From the IMG/VR virus record IMGVR_UViG_3300020051_000062, positions 1 through 30,420 of that record: DNA of 30,420 nucleotides. One strand, written 5' to 3'. A program made the position numbers and the translations under genes. Each line of letters opens with the position of its first letter. Position 1 is the first letter of the stretch. This DNA comes from a virus. The notes beneath the pieces were generated by a model. It made no database searches, was not told the origin of the DNA, and saw nothing but the letters and a program-made list of their open reading frames with translations. Shown here in pieces: positions 14,272 to 22,701 of this stretch.

Positions 14272-14432
14272 AACGATTCAGTGTAACGTTTGTATTAAAG
14301 GTTGAAGAGGAGAACAACATCCTCTCTTCCTATGACGAGAACCACGAAGAAGATATACACGACTTGATTACAGATGTTATGTATGACGTGGATGATACAG
14401 AAATAGAAAGCTTAAACGTAAAGGAACGATGA
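14268..14432 (+). CDS. Small acidic hypothetical protein (54 aa)
   Basis: Begins in an ATGA overlap and encodes MKRFSVTFVLKVEEENNILS followed by an acidic helix and strand (ending VKER). It looks like a small ferredoxin-like or beta-alpha-beta unit. No family recognised. It overlaps mazG by four bases. Confidence 0.6.
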   Translation: MKRFSVTFVLKVEEENNILSSYDENHEEDIHDLITDVMYDVDDTEIESLNVKER

Positions 14433-14806
14433 TGTTAAGCAAGGATGACCTAGAAAACTTTGGGTACTACGAAATGTTCCAGACCTCTAGTGACGGACAG
14501 GATGCGTATTCAAAGTGGGTAGAAGAAAAGATCCTTACGTATGGGGATGAACGCCTAGTAGAGAATACGCTAGGCTTGGTTGGTGAAGCAGGTGAAGTAG
14601 CTGAAAAGATTAAGAAACTTATCCGTGACTCTAGCCGCTTCAACAATGAAGAGATCCTAAAAGAGTTAGGAGATGTTGTATTCTACGCAACAGCACTTGC
14701 AAACATCTATGGTAATGGGTTACAACAAGTGTTAGAACTAAACATGAAGAAACTAGATGATCGCCAGAAGCGTGGCAAACTAAAGGGAAGTGGAGATAAC
14801 CGATGA
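14429..14806 (+). CDS. mazG: MazG-like nucleotide pyrophosphohydrolase
   Basis: A 125-residue all-alpha NTP pyrophosphatase. The metal-binding motif is ExxE at 53-56 (VGEAGEVAEK) followed by ExxD at 79-82 (ELGDVVFYATALAN). Phage MazG proteins hydrolyse (d)NTPs or ppGpp and are thought to adjust the host nucleotide pool or delay starvation signalling. It has one MazG domain only. It overlaps nrdJ by four bases, so the two are translationally linked. Two successive ATGs (14429, 14432) could serve as start. Confidence 0.88.
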   Translation: MMLSKDDLENFGYYEMFQTSSDGQDAYSKWVEEKILTYGDERLVENTLGLVGEAGEVAEKIKKLIRDSSRFNNEEILKELGDVVFYATALANIYGNGLQQVLELNMKKLDDRQKRGKLKGSGDNR

Positions 14807-16710
14807 ACAATATGTTACCAACAGACTACCAAGCCTTCATTCACACATCACGTTATGCACGATGGTTAGAAGATGAAGGGCGGCGTGAGTCTTGGAGTGA
14901 AACAGTATCTCGTTATGTAGAGAACCTTGTTACACCTAAGCTGGACAGCAACCATAACAAAGTTGTATCAGAGATTAGCGAGGCTATCCTGAACCTAGAG
15001 GTTATGCCTTCTATGCGTGCTATGATGACAGCTGGCCCAGCGCTTGAGCGTGACAACACAGCAGGGTATAACTGCTCATACCTACCAGTAGATGACCCTA
15101 AGTCTTTCGACGAGGCTATGTTCATTCTGTTGTGTGGTACAGGCGTAGGCTTCTCTGTAGAGCGTCAGTTTGTTACTAAGCTGCCAGAGGTACCAGAGTT
15201 GTTCGACAGCGAGACTACAGTCGTAGTCAAGGACAGCAAAGAAGGTTGGGCTAAGTCACTACGTCAAGTCATTGCATTGCTGTACTCAGGTGAGATCCCC
15301 AAGTGGGACGTGTCACGTGTACGCCCTGCAGGTGCACGACTAAAGACGTTTGGTGGACGTGCTTCTGGCCCAGCGCCACTGGTTGATCTGTTTAACTTTG
15401 TTATCCGCATCTTTAAAGACGCACAGGGACGTAAGTTATCCAGCATGGAAGCACACGACATCATGTGTAAGATCGGTGAAGTTGTAGTCGTTGGTGGTGT
15501 ACGCCGCAGTGCTATGATCTCTCTGTCTAACTTGAGTGATGACCGTATGCGTCACGCTAAGTCTGGTCAGTGGTGGGAGAACAATCCACAACGTGCATTG
15601 GCTAATAACTCTGTGTCGTACACTGAGAAGCCCGACAGCCTATCGTTCATGCGTGAGTGGATGGCATTGGTTGAGTCAGGCTCAGGTGAACGTGGTATCT
15701 TCAACCGTCAAGCATCTAAGAAACAAGCAGCTAAGAATGGTAGACGTGATCCTAACCATGAGTTCGGGACGAACCCCTGCAGTGAGATAATTTTGCGGCC
15801 TTATGAATTTTGCAACTTAACGGAGTGTGTTGTTCGTGCTACAGACACTATTGAAGATCTGGAACGGAAAGTTCGACTGGCTACAATTCTTGGGACTATT
15901 CAGTCTACATACACCAAGTTCCCTTACCTGCGAAAAGTGTGGCAAAAGAACACAGAAGAAGAGCGACTACTAGGTGTGTCTCTGACAGGCATCATGGATA
16001 ACCCACTGATGACCACAGAGAATGCTGGCCTAGATAAAACACTGGAGCACCTACGCAATGTTGCTGTTACTACTAATGCTGAATGGGCTGAGCGTCTTGG
16101 TATACCTGTCGCTGCTGCTATTACCTGTGTCAAGCCTTCGGGTACTGTCTCACAACTCGTTGACAGTGCCAGTGGTATTCATGCTCGCCACTCTCCATAT
16201 TACATTCGTACTGTACGGGGTGACAACAAAGATCCACTGACACAGTTCATGAAGGATCAGGGTATCCCTGCAGAGCCAGACGTGTTCAAACCAGATCAGA
16301 CTACAGTGTTCTCGTTCCCTATCAAGTCACCTGACAATGCTGTTGTTACCTCAGACGTATCAGCTATTGACCAGCTAAAGATGTGGCTAGCGTATCAGCG
16401 TAACTGGTGTGAGCATAAGCCATCTGTGACTATCAACGTCAAGGCTAACGAGTGGTTCGAGGTAGGTGCATTTGTGTATGAACACTTTGACGAGATGTCA
16501 GGTGTGTCATTCCTGCCGTACAATGAGCACACATACCAGCAAGCACCGTACCAAGAGGTAGGCAAGTCTGAGTATGAGCAACTACTATCATTGATGCCTA
16601 AGTCAATCGACTGGGCTAAGCTGAAAGAGTATGAAGCAGAGGACAACACCTCTGGTATGCAGACACTAGCTTGCTCTGGCGACTCATGCGAAATCGTAGA
16701 CCTGACGTAG
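14803..16710 (+). CDS. nrdJ: Class II (B12-dependent) ribonucleoside-triphosphate reductase
   Basis: A 635-residue monomeric class II reductase like that of Lactobacillus leichmannii. The redox pair and radical site are visible as Cys91 (GYNCSYL), Cys326, Glu328 and Cys337 in NPCSEIILRPYEFCNLTE, spaced as in the known enzyme. VKPSGTVSQL is the phosphate-binding piece. The C-terminal Cys624/Cys629 pair (ACSGDSCE) passes electrons from a thioredoxin or glutaredoxin. It needs adenosylcobalamin, so the host must have or import B12. No class I partner subunit is present. The glutaredoxin gene is 250 bp downstream. Confidence 0.93.
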   Translation: MNNMLPTDYQAFIHTSRYARWLEDEGRRESWSETVSRYVENLVTPKLDSNHNKVVSEISEAILNLEVMPSMRAMMTAGPALERDNTAGYNCSYLPVDDPKSFDEAMFILLCGTGVGFSVERQFVTKLPEVPELFDSETTVVVKDSKEGWAKSLRQVIALLYSGEIPKWDVSRVRPAGARLKTFGGRASGPAPLVDLFNFVIRIFKDAQGRKLSSMEAHDIMCKIGEVVVVGGVRRSAMISLSNLSDDRMRHAKSGQWWENNPQRALANNSVSYTEKPDSLSFMREWMALVESGSGERGIFNRQASKKQAAKNGRRDPNHEFGTNPCSEIILRPYEFCNLTECVVRATDTIEDLERKVRLATILGTIQSTYTKFPYLRKVWQKNTEEERLLGVSLTGIMDNPLMTTENAGLDKTLEHLRNVAVTTNAEWAERLGIPVAAAITCVKPSGTVSQLVDSASGIHARHSPYYIRTVRGDNKDPLTQFMKDQGIPAEPDVFKPDQTTVFSFPIKSPDNAVVTSDVSAIDQLKMWLAYQRNWCEHKPSVTINVKANEWFEVGAFVYEHFDEMSGVSFLPYNEHTYQQAPYQEVGKSEYEQLLSLMPKSIDWAKLKEYEAEDNTSGMQTLACSGDSCEIVDLT

Positions 16711-16859
16711 GTACTGTACCTTCACCCTGCACAAAAGTCTGTCGCATAGAAGATGGGTATTGTGCAGGGTGCAAGAGGACCATTGACGAGATTCGTGAGT
16801 GGTCTATAATGTCAGAGTATGAACAACAAAAGCTACTGTACGAATTAAAAGCACGGTAG
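16686..16859 (+). CDS. DUF1289 family small cysteine-rich protein
   Basis: A 57-residue protein with VPSPCTKVCRIEDGYCAGCK, RTIDEIREW and a closing helix. This is the DUF1289 signature, common in proteobacteria, probably metal-binding through its four Cys. The start at 16686 lies within the last 25 bases of nrdJ. It is likely a captured host-type gene. It may have a redox or Fe-S role near the reductase, but this is inference. Confidence 0.78.
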   Translation: MRNRRPDVGTVPSPCTKVCRIEDGYCAGCKRTIDEIREWSIMSEYEQQKLLYELKAR

Positions 16860-16864
16860 CTTGA

Positions 16865-16941
16865 CCACCCTTAGCTCAACTGGATAGAGCATTGACCTTC
16901 TAAGTCAGTGGTTGCAGGTTCGAATCCTGCAGGGTGGGCCA
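16865..16941 (+). tRNA. tRNA-Arg (anticodon UCU)
   Basis: A complete cloverleaf: acceptor arms CCACCCT and AGGGTGG pair fully, D stem GCTC/GAGC, anticodon stem TTGAC/GTCAG with loop CTTCTAA (anticodon TCT at 16899-16901), T stem GCAGG/CCTGC with loop TTCGAAT. The discriminator is G and CCA is encoded (16939-16941). It would read AGA and AGG arginine codons, probably scarce in the host. It might also derive from a tRNA integration site, but the integrase is far away. Confidence 0.95.
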
Positions 16942-16957
16942 ACTATAAGAGGATAAT

Positions 16958-17194
16958 ATGTGGGTGATAATCAGTAGGAACCAGTGCAACTTCTGTGACA
17001 CTGCTAAGGCATTACTAAAAGCTAAGAACTTACCCTATACAGAATACAACGTACAGACTGCTAGTAGTAAATGGGTATTGACATTGATTAAACAAGCAGG
17101 TATGACTACAGTACCGCAAGTATTCTCTCCAGATGGGACACATGTTGGAGGGTACACAGAATTACGAGAACTCTTGAAAGGAGAAACACTATGA
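16958..17194 (+). CDS. Glutaredoxin
   Basis: A 78-residue single-domain glutaredoxin. The active site is Cys10-Asn-Phe-Cys13 (RNQCNFCDTA), the cis-proline appears in TTVPQVF, and the GGYTELRELL helix follows. It can reduce disulfides using glutathione and most likely supplies electrons to the ribonucleotide reductase encoded just upstream. GAGGATA precedes the start. It overlaps the next gene by four bases. Confidence 0.9.
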   Translation: MWVIISRNQCNFCDTAKALLKAKNLPYTEYNVQTASSKWVLTLIKQAGMTTVPQVFSPDGTHVGGYTELRELLKGETL

Positions 17195-17364
17195 TTGAAT
17201 CGGTTATCTTTATTGGATGGTTCCTAATGGGTGCCGTAACTGTTGATAAGGTTATTGTACCTGCAGCGCAAGAAGCAAACACAGCCTATGTCCAGCCTAC
17301 TATTGAATACACTAAAGACAAAGTAGGCGAAGGCGTTGATTACGTTAAAGAAAAGTTGAACTAA
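17191..17364 (+). CDS. Small membrane-anchored hypothetical protein (57 aa)
   Basis: An N-terminal hydrophobic segment (ESVIFIGWFLMGAVTVDKVIV) followed by an amphipathic helix with regular Tyr/Val (YVQPTIEYTKDKVGEGVDYV). It looks like a single membrane anchor with a short coil. GAAAGGAG supports the start. No family recognised. Confidence 0.6.
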   Translation: MIESVIFIGWFLMGAVTVDKVIVPAAQEANTAYVQPTIEYTKDKVGEGVDYVKEKLN

Positions 17365-17366
17365 TC

Positions 17367-17555
17367 ATGTGGGTTCTAGTAGCTGTATTAACACTCGGTG
17401 CGGACACCATGGCCTTTGTAGATCCCTACGTTTACAGCAGTTATTCTGCTTGTCATGAAGAGGCTCAAGTTCGATACGAGTTCTATATGGCTACTAGACC
17501 TGACCCTGATGCCACAGCTTTAGTGTGGTGTACTGAGCAACCAAAGGGAATCTAA
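17367..17555 (+). CDS. Small hypothetical protein with hydrophobic N-terminus (62 aa)
   Basis: Begins MWVLVAVLTLGADTMAFVDP, which could be a short signal peptide or membrane anchor, followed by a Tyr-rich part with two Cys (YSACHEE and LVWCTE). Two Cys after a signal would fit a periplasmic disulfide, but this is a guess. The start lies two bases past the preceding stop. Confidence 0.55.
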   Translation: MWVLVAVLTLGADTMAFVDPYVYSSYSACHEEAQVRYEFYMATRPDPDATALVWCTEQPKGI

Positions 17556-17563
17556 GGATTAGT

Positions 17564-18187
17564 ATGGCTGTATGTAGAGATTGCAACGATTTGCTGACGG
17601 ACAATAACTGGGCACCTTCATTTAAGAAGAACAAGAATGAAACGTGCAAGCACTGTTATAACAATCGTCATAACGCAAAGAACAACAAAGAGAACAACCC
17701 TAAAGCCTTGTATATAAACGGCAAGTATGTATCTCGCAAAGACCCACGATATAAGATCTTCAAACCAGGTAACTACAAGAACATAGGAGATGCTATCTTT
17801 GAGCAATCCGCAGCTAGTAGTATCAAAGAAGGTTACGTCTACGTCATAACAAATGAAGCGTGGCCTGACTGGGTTAAGATAGGAATGGCTATTGATGCAG
17901 AGGATCGCTTGAGTGGCTATCAAACTAGCAGCCCTCACCGTGACTACGTGTTAGAGCATAGCGTTGCATCTAATGATAGACGTAAGGCAGAACAACAGGC
18001 TCACACCCAAGCACTTAAAGTTGCTGTTGACACCAATGGCGAATGGTTTAAGATGACAGTGCAACAAGCAATCAACATACTGGATAACCTAGATGAACAT
18101 GGAACTAGAGCCACCCAAGAAGCAGACACGTACACGCCGCAAAACAAACTACAAGAACAGCCAGTCCAAGGCGACTTCGGGTTTTAA
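17564..18187 (+). CDS. GIY-YIG (T5orf172/MUG113-like) nuclease-domain protein with zinc ribbon
   Basis: A 207-residue protein. The N-terminal ~30 residues form a zinc-ribbon-like unit (CRDCND and CKHCYNN). The second part, from about residue 90, matches the T5orf172-type GIY-YIG domain: GYVYVITNEAWPDWVKIG, then a conserved Arg in EDRLSGYQTSSP, an AEQQAH helix bearing the likely metal-binding Glu, and GEWFKM. It may be a DNA-binding nuclease or a degenerate relative of homing endonucleases. The last 95 bases overlap phoH in another frame, unusual for this genome. Preceded by AAGGATTAG. Confidence 0.75.
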   Translation: MAVCRDCNDLLTDNNWAPSFKKNKNETCKHCYNNRHNAKNNKENNPKALYINGKYVSRKDPRYKIFKPGNYKNIGDAIFEQSAASSIKEGYVYVITNEAWPDWVKIGMAIDAEDRLSGYQTSSPHRDYVLEHSVASNDRRKAEQQAHTQALKVAVDTNGEWFKMTVQQAINILDNLDEHGTRATQEADTYTPQNKLQEQPVQGDFGF

Positions 18188-18806
18188 AGCACGTACAGAT
18201 AACCAAAAGAAGCTGTGGGATTCTATGCGTGATAGCACTCAGGTGCTAGTGCTAGGTCCTGCAGGTACAGGTAAGACATATGTTACAGCTACCTACGCAG
18301 CAGATCTGTATACCCTCAAAGAGATTGACAAGATTGTTATCACACGCCCACACGTAGCTGTAGGTAAAGACATAGGGTTCCTGCCAGGTTCACTAGAAGA
18401 AAAGACTTACCCATGGGCACTGCCAGTGTTAGACGTACTGCAGAAACACTTAGGCAAAGGCGTAGTAGAGACAGGCATCAAGAATGGTAACATTGAGATG
18501 GCACCTCTTGCACTTATGCGTGGGCGTAGCTTCGAGAGTACCTTCATTATTGTAGACGAAACTCAGAATATTACTACCCATGAGTTGAAGATGTTATTGA
18601 CTCGTGTTGGTGAAGATAGTACAATAGTATTGAATGGTGATGTTCAGCAGTCTGACTTGAAAGAGGCAGATGGTTTATCTAAGATTATACACTTAGCTAA
18701 GAAGCACATGCTGCCCATCCCCATCGTTGAGTTTGGTATTGATGACATTGTACGCAGTGACATCTGTGCTGAGTGGGTTAAAGTGTTTATGAAGGAAGGT
18801 CTATAG
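18093..18806 (+). CDS. phoH: PhoH-like P-loop ATPase
   Basis: A 237-residue PhoH-family protein. Basic, probably disordered residues 1-30 precede TDNQKKLWDSM, then Walker A GPAGTGKT at 55-62, VITRPHVAVGKDIGFLPGSL, Walker B FIIVDETQN (Asp155, Glu156), and LNGDVQQSDL. This is the common phage PhoH core, an RNA/DNA helicase-like ATPase of unclear function. No internal start preserves the conserved N-terminal motif, so the start is 18093 (or the ATG at 18099), giving a 95-nt overlap with the GIY-YIG gene. Confidence 0.88.
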   Translation: MNMELEPPKKQTRTRRKTNYKNSQSKATSGFKARTDNQKKLWDSMRDSTQVLVLGPAGTGKTYVTATYAADLYTLKEIDKIVITRPHVAVGKDIGFLPGSLEEKTYPWALPVLDVLQKHLGKGVVETGIKNGNIEMAPLALMRGRSFESTFIIVDETQNITTHELKMLLTRVGEDSTIVLNGDVQQSDLKEADGLSKIIHLAKKHMLPIPIVEFGIDDIVRSDICAEWVKVFMKEGL

Positions 18807-18988
18807 TGACTAAGAAAGAAGTAGTAACAGGCGTTACATCAGTAGAGATTGAGTTCGCTGATAACGGCTTTGTAGTAAGCTACCGTGGCGAAGACAAGGA
18901 AGGTGACTGGGCAGAGGCTAAGCTTATCTGTCGTGACCTAGCCGAGGTAGGCAATCTAATGCAGCGAATCAAAACAGATATGGCATGA
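18806..18988 (+). CDS. Small hypothetical protein (60 aa)
   Basis: GTG start at 18806 overlaps the phoH stop by one base; GAAGGAAGG lies upstream. The product is a beta-rich, acidic protein (TSVEIEFADNGFVVSYRG then EGDWAEAKL). It resembles small phage proteins sometimes found after phoH, but I cannot name a family. Confidence 0.65.
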   Translation: MTKKEVVTGVTSVEIEFADNGFVVSYRGEDKEGDWAEAKLICRDLAEVGNLMQRIKTDMA

Positions 18989-19188
18989 AACTAGAACAAG
19001 AGGCTAGAGCACACATCAACGCTAAGAAGCGTCAGTTCAGTCAAGCCTTACGTGAACATGCAGCTAACACAGAGCAATACCTCATGGATAATCTGTATGC
19101 CACACATGAACTAGACAACGCTATGCGTAGCTTACGAGCAGCAGTACTCTGGGCAGAAGAAGCAGCAGAGATACACGGAATAAAGTAA
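18985..19188 (+). CDS. Small helical hypothetical protein (67 aa), last gene of the rightward cluster
   Basis: All-helical, with QEARAHINAKKRQFSQALRE and a second helix ending AAVLWAEEAAEIHGIK. Similar short proteins with an ...A-EAA-IHG-K ending occur in marine phages, from memory. It begins in an ATGA overlap with the previous gene and ends one base before the terminator stem. Function unknown. Confidence 0.65.
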   Translation: MKLEQEARAHINAKKRQFSQALREHAANTEQYLMDNLYATHELDNAMRSLRAAVLWAEEAAEIHGIK

Positions 19189-19206
19189 AGGGGCCTAACG
19201 GCCCCT
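19189..19206. terminator. Bidirectional Rho-independent terminator
   Basis: AGGGGCC and GGCCCCT form a perfect 7-bp GC-rich stem around the loop TAAC. On the plus strand it is followed by CTCTCTCTTTTA; on the minus strand by TTTACTTTATT. It lies exactly between the end of the rightward cluster (19188) and the end of the leftward one (19214), so it should stop transcription from both sides. Confidence 0.85.
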
Positions 19207-19213
19207 CTCTCTT

Positions 19214-22200
19214 TTATAGCTTAGCTACTTCTTCGTACATCTCTTCGAGATAATCTACATATTCCATAAACAAGTCTAGCTCATTAAAGTTAAACTCATC
19301 TATCTTACCTTCGATACCATACTGTAGCTTCATCAGCTTGAGTGCTTCCTTGCGTATCTCTTTGTTACCCTTAGTCGCAGCCTTAGAAGCTAGGCGTAGT
19401 CGTGCAGCATCTGTGCCACCATAGCCTTCAGCCATCTGAGAGCGTACCTCTTTCTTAGTATCAGAGACAAGAGTCTTCAGCATCTTACGCTTACCTGTCA
19501 GGCTAGCCTTCTTGAATGCCTCTGAGTTAACAAGGTAATTAGTACGGCGTTCCAGTGCAGGAGCCAACATGCTATTCATAACCTTGTCATACGCAGGGAT
19601 CTTTGTACGTTCACTAGCAGTCCACGGTTGCATCTCTGCAATAGAGTAAGCTTTCTCTGTAGCTGTGCGTCCTGGTTTAACTGTGATACCAAAGATACGT
19701 GCGAATGGGTTAGCATCGTATACCTCACCCTCACGAGTAGCAACACGTAGTTCCTCACCTGTCAGGGTATCTGTCTTATCACTGAATGCTTCGAACAGAT
19801 TATCTACATACTTAGTAGCCGACTGTGTAAAGATAGCACCTGCACCTTCTGCCTGACGAACATCCTTAGCTGTATCTGTACCAGTAGCAAATCCAACGAT
19901 CTTGTTTACAGCATCTAGAGGACGTGTTACACCTGATACAAAGTTACCTGCTACTTTAGAGAAGCCATTAAACAACTCACCTGTACCTACTTCATCAGCA
20001 TTAACAAGAACGTCAATCAGATTGTTAAGGTCATTACCAAACTGAGCATCACGTGCAAGCTGTCCTACAGCAAGTTGTGTTGTCAGTTCTTGTGTTAACT
20101 CTCCTGGTACCTCTTCTCCGTTCTGACGCATGTTGTACACACGCCCTGCAGCAAGGAATAGAGAGAACGGGAATGTGTTCTTAGCGTCAACAATAGTGCC
20201 GCCACCTACGTCTACATCGTATACACCCAAGCCCTTCTCACGGCGCTCCTTGTCATATTCTGCAGCCGAAAGCAACCCAACAGAACCTACAAAGAAACGC
20301 GCAAAGATTTCACGCTCAGCTACGTCCATACCTTCGTCCTTTAGGATCTTACGCCCAAAAGGTTTGATCAAAGAAATCACAGCTAAAGGTGACCACTGGT
20401 ATGCAGTAGCAACTACGTTATTGAAGAAGCGTCCAAATGGTAGGATAACACCTATACCAGGTGTGTTAGATACAGTCTCAACAAACTTAGCAGTGGTACG
20501 AATAAGTTCACCCTGATCCTTTGTTGTGTAGTCCTTAGCAAACACAGACTTGAGTGTAGTATCTAGGGCACCTTGCAGAGAGCGTTCATCAATGACGTTT
20601 TCATCCATCATCAAAGCTTCTTTAAGGGTGATATCCTTCTCAACACGCAGGTACTTATCTAGCTCAGTCATAAACATCTGTGACTTAGTGAAGCTATCCT
20701 GAATACGTACACCTGTGATTTGGTTCGCTGCAGTAGCCATAGCTTCAACGTTCTTGAACAACTTGTCGTCAGGGCTAATACCGTAACGCTTAGCTGTAGC
20801 ATCCACGCCACCTGCCATAGTCTCAAACAATACCTTCTGCACATCTTGGTTCTCATCTAAGAACTTCATGTAGGCATCGTGTGTTGTGTAAGGGTCCATC
20901 AAGTTACGTGCACGCTGTGCGACGATAGCACTGTAAGCACGTGCCTGACGCATAGACTCGGCTGCGCCCAGCGCATCACCAGTAATACGTTGACGTGCAG
21001 CAATAGCCATCAAGCTTGTGTGGTTAAACAGATCAGCCATAGTCTGACCTACAGCAAACTGTGCATAACCTGCAACGTTCAATGCTGTGGTAGCAGGAGA
21101 TGAAACAAGCAAGCGTTTCCAGATAGACTGACCATAGCTAATGCCGCTAGACTTCTTAGCATTAACCATCTCTTGCTGCAGCATCTCTTCTGCTTCAATA
21201 GTATCAAGCGTAGCCTTCATCTTATCTTGTGATGCTACGATACCAGAATCAAGAGTACGGCGTACCTGAGACATAACGTTTAACGTCTTACCTGCTTCGT
21301 TGATACGCTTAGCTACCATGTCACCCAGCTGGATACGTGTTGCAGATAGTTCACCCATCTGTATGCCAGAGTATTTAGCCATCTCTTTATTGATAGCAGC
21401 CAAGTCTTCCTGTGGCATGAAGCGCATGACGTTAGTCATTACATCAGATAGATGTTTCTCACGCCCAATCTTAATGCCTTTATCTTTGTAGATCTTAGCC
21501 AAGCCACCCTTGCCATCTTCACCTAGCATGATCTGCTTGATAAGTTCAGCTGGCATAAGGTCACCAGAGAAATCAGCACCCGCTTCTACCTTACTATTCC
21601 AAGCCTTTACGTTATCTAGGATAACACCTGCAGCTTCGTCTGTTTCTTCTTTGGTAAACTTAGGGGCTAACTCGTCAATGACATTGTTGGCTACTTTCTC
21701 TAATGCTGAACCTGTATCTTCAAGACCCGATGCACCACGGAACTTACCGAAGCCTAGTTGTGCAGCACCAGCAACACCACCTAACAGAGATGAGAAGCCT
21801 GTCTGCAATACGCTGTACTCTTCCTGAGCACCTGCTTCTAGCATAACATTCTGTGCCATGATGTCTTGCATAACAGCAGCACCAGCATCAATAGCTGTAG
21901 TCTGTTTCAGTGAACGTGTCGCTGCAGTTTCAAACAACTCTTTCTGTTTAGCTTTCATTGCATCCTGTGCAATAGCTCTACGCCCATCCTTAGCAACACG
22001 TTCTGCTACATCCTTGTAGGCTTGACCTGCTACACGGGTAGACATACCCTTTTCAACAGCACGCTTCGCAGCCTCAATACCAGCCTTCTCAGCAGCCTCT
22101 TTAGCTACCTGACGTGTGGCACCGCTAGACAGAGCTTCCCGCCCTGCAGCACGCACTATAGCCTTGATAGTCTGCTTTCCTGTTACAGCCAAACCAGCTG

Positions 22201-22699
22201 CACCTGCACGACCAATACCACCAGTCAGTAGACCTAAGTAGTTTGTAGGGTCAGTCGCTGCAGCAGATACATAATCCCACACACCACTGACAGCACCCAT
22301 GGCACCATCATTAACAAAGACATTACCTAGCTGGTCATAGATTTGGTATGCACGTTTAGCTTTCTCTTTACGGGCTTCATCTGCTTTACTAATAAAGCGT
22401 ACCTCGCCTGCAGTAGAGACAGTGTTAGCATTAAAGTAACGCATGTGCTGAACAAAATCATCCACAACCTCTTCATCTGCTATATCTTTGTAGTCAACAC
22501 CCTTACGATCAACCATGTACTCACGGATATTGTTTAGGTACTGCGGTTTAAGCAGATCGTCTTTCTTTAGCGTAGCATTAGAGTCAAGCACAAAGTCATC
22601 CTCTGGCTCATCATCCATACGTGCTACAGTAGACGTGACTTTATCAACAGTAGAGGTGGTAGTACCACCCCACTTGTTCTTTAATTCATTAATATCCAT
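19214..22699 (-). CDS. Very large virion protein, probable ejected internal protein
   Basis: At 1161 residues the longest gene in the window and the last of the leftward cluster. The start is acidic and disordered (DDEPEDDFVLDSN). Several hydrophobic, Gly/Ala-rich segments follow (VWDYVSAAATDPTNYLGLLT, SSLLGGVAGAAQLGFG, GVILPFGRFFNNVVATAYQW), between long helical Ala/Lys/Glu stretches. Size, position after the tail fibre genes, and hydrophobic segments resemble the internal core or ejection proteins of T7-like phages (gp15/gp16), which build a channel for DNA entry. No lysozyme motif is visible here. The name is based on context and shape, not on a motif. Confidence 0.65.
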   Translation of the reverse strand: MDINELKNKWGGTTTSTVDKVTSTVARMDDEPEDDFVLDSNATLKKDDLLKPQYLNNIREYMVDRKGVDYKDIADEEVVDDFVQHMRYFNANTVSTAGEVRFISKADEARKEKAKRAYQIYDQLGNVFVNDGAMGAVSGVWDYVSAAATDPTNYLGLLTGGIGRAGAAGLAVTGKQTIKAIVRAAGREALSSGATRQVAKEAAEKAGIEAAKRAVEKGMSTRVAGQAYKDVAERVAKDGRRAIAQDAMKAKQKELFETAATRSLKQTTAIDAGAAVMQDIMAQNVMLEAGAQEEYSVLQTGFSSLLGGVAGAAQLGFGKFRGASGLEDTGSALEKVANNVIDELAPKFTKEETDEAAGVILDNVKAWNSKVEAGADFSGDLMPAELIKQIMLGEDGKGGLAKIYKDKGIKIGREKHLSDVMTNVMRFMPQEDLAAINKEMAKYSGIQMGELSATRIQLGDMVAKRINEAGKTLNVMSQVRRTLDSGIVASQDKMKATLDTIEAEEMLQQEMVNAKKSSGISYGQSIWKRLLVSSPATTALNVAGYAQFAVGQTMADLFNHTSLMAIAARQRITGDALGAAESMRQARAYSAIVAQRARNLMDPYTTHDAYMKFLDENQDVQKVLFETMAGGVDATAKRYGISPDDKLFKNVEAMATAANQITGVRIQDSFTKSQMFMTELDKYLRVEKDITLKEALMMDENVIDERSLQGALDTTLKSVFAKDYTTKDQGELIRTTAKFVETVSNTPGIGVILPFGRFFNNVVATAYQWSPLAVISLIKPFGRKILKDEGMDVAEREIFARFFVGSVGLLSAAEYDKERREKGLGVYDVDVGGGTIVDAKNTFPFSLFLAAGRVYNMRQNGEEVPGELTQELTTQLAVGQLARDAQFGNDLNNLIDVLVNADEVGTGELFNGFSKVAGNFVSGVTRPLDAVNKIVGFATGTDTAKDVRQAEGAGAIFTQSATKYVDNLFEAFSDKTDTLTGEELRVATREGEVYDANPFARIFGITVKPGRTATEKAYSIAEMQPWTASERTKIPAYDKVMNSMLAPALERRTNYLVNSEAFKKASLTGKRKMLKTLVSDTKKEVRSQMAEGYGGTDAARLRLASKAATKGNKEIRKEALKLMKLQYGIEGKIDEFNFNELDLFMEYVDYLEEMYEEVAKL

Positions 22700-22701
22700 T
22701 A

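Noticed and set aside
16865-16941. tRNA gene as definite attP
   Set aside because: No integrase nearby and no second attachment core seen; kept only as a possibility.
18985-19188. Last rightward protein as an Acb2/Tad1-type anti-CBASS sponge
   Set aside because: The short helical pattern (ATHELDNAMRSLRAAV) recalls the hook helix of Acb2, but length, order of helices and the terminal motif do not fit; I would not claim it without a structural match.
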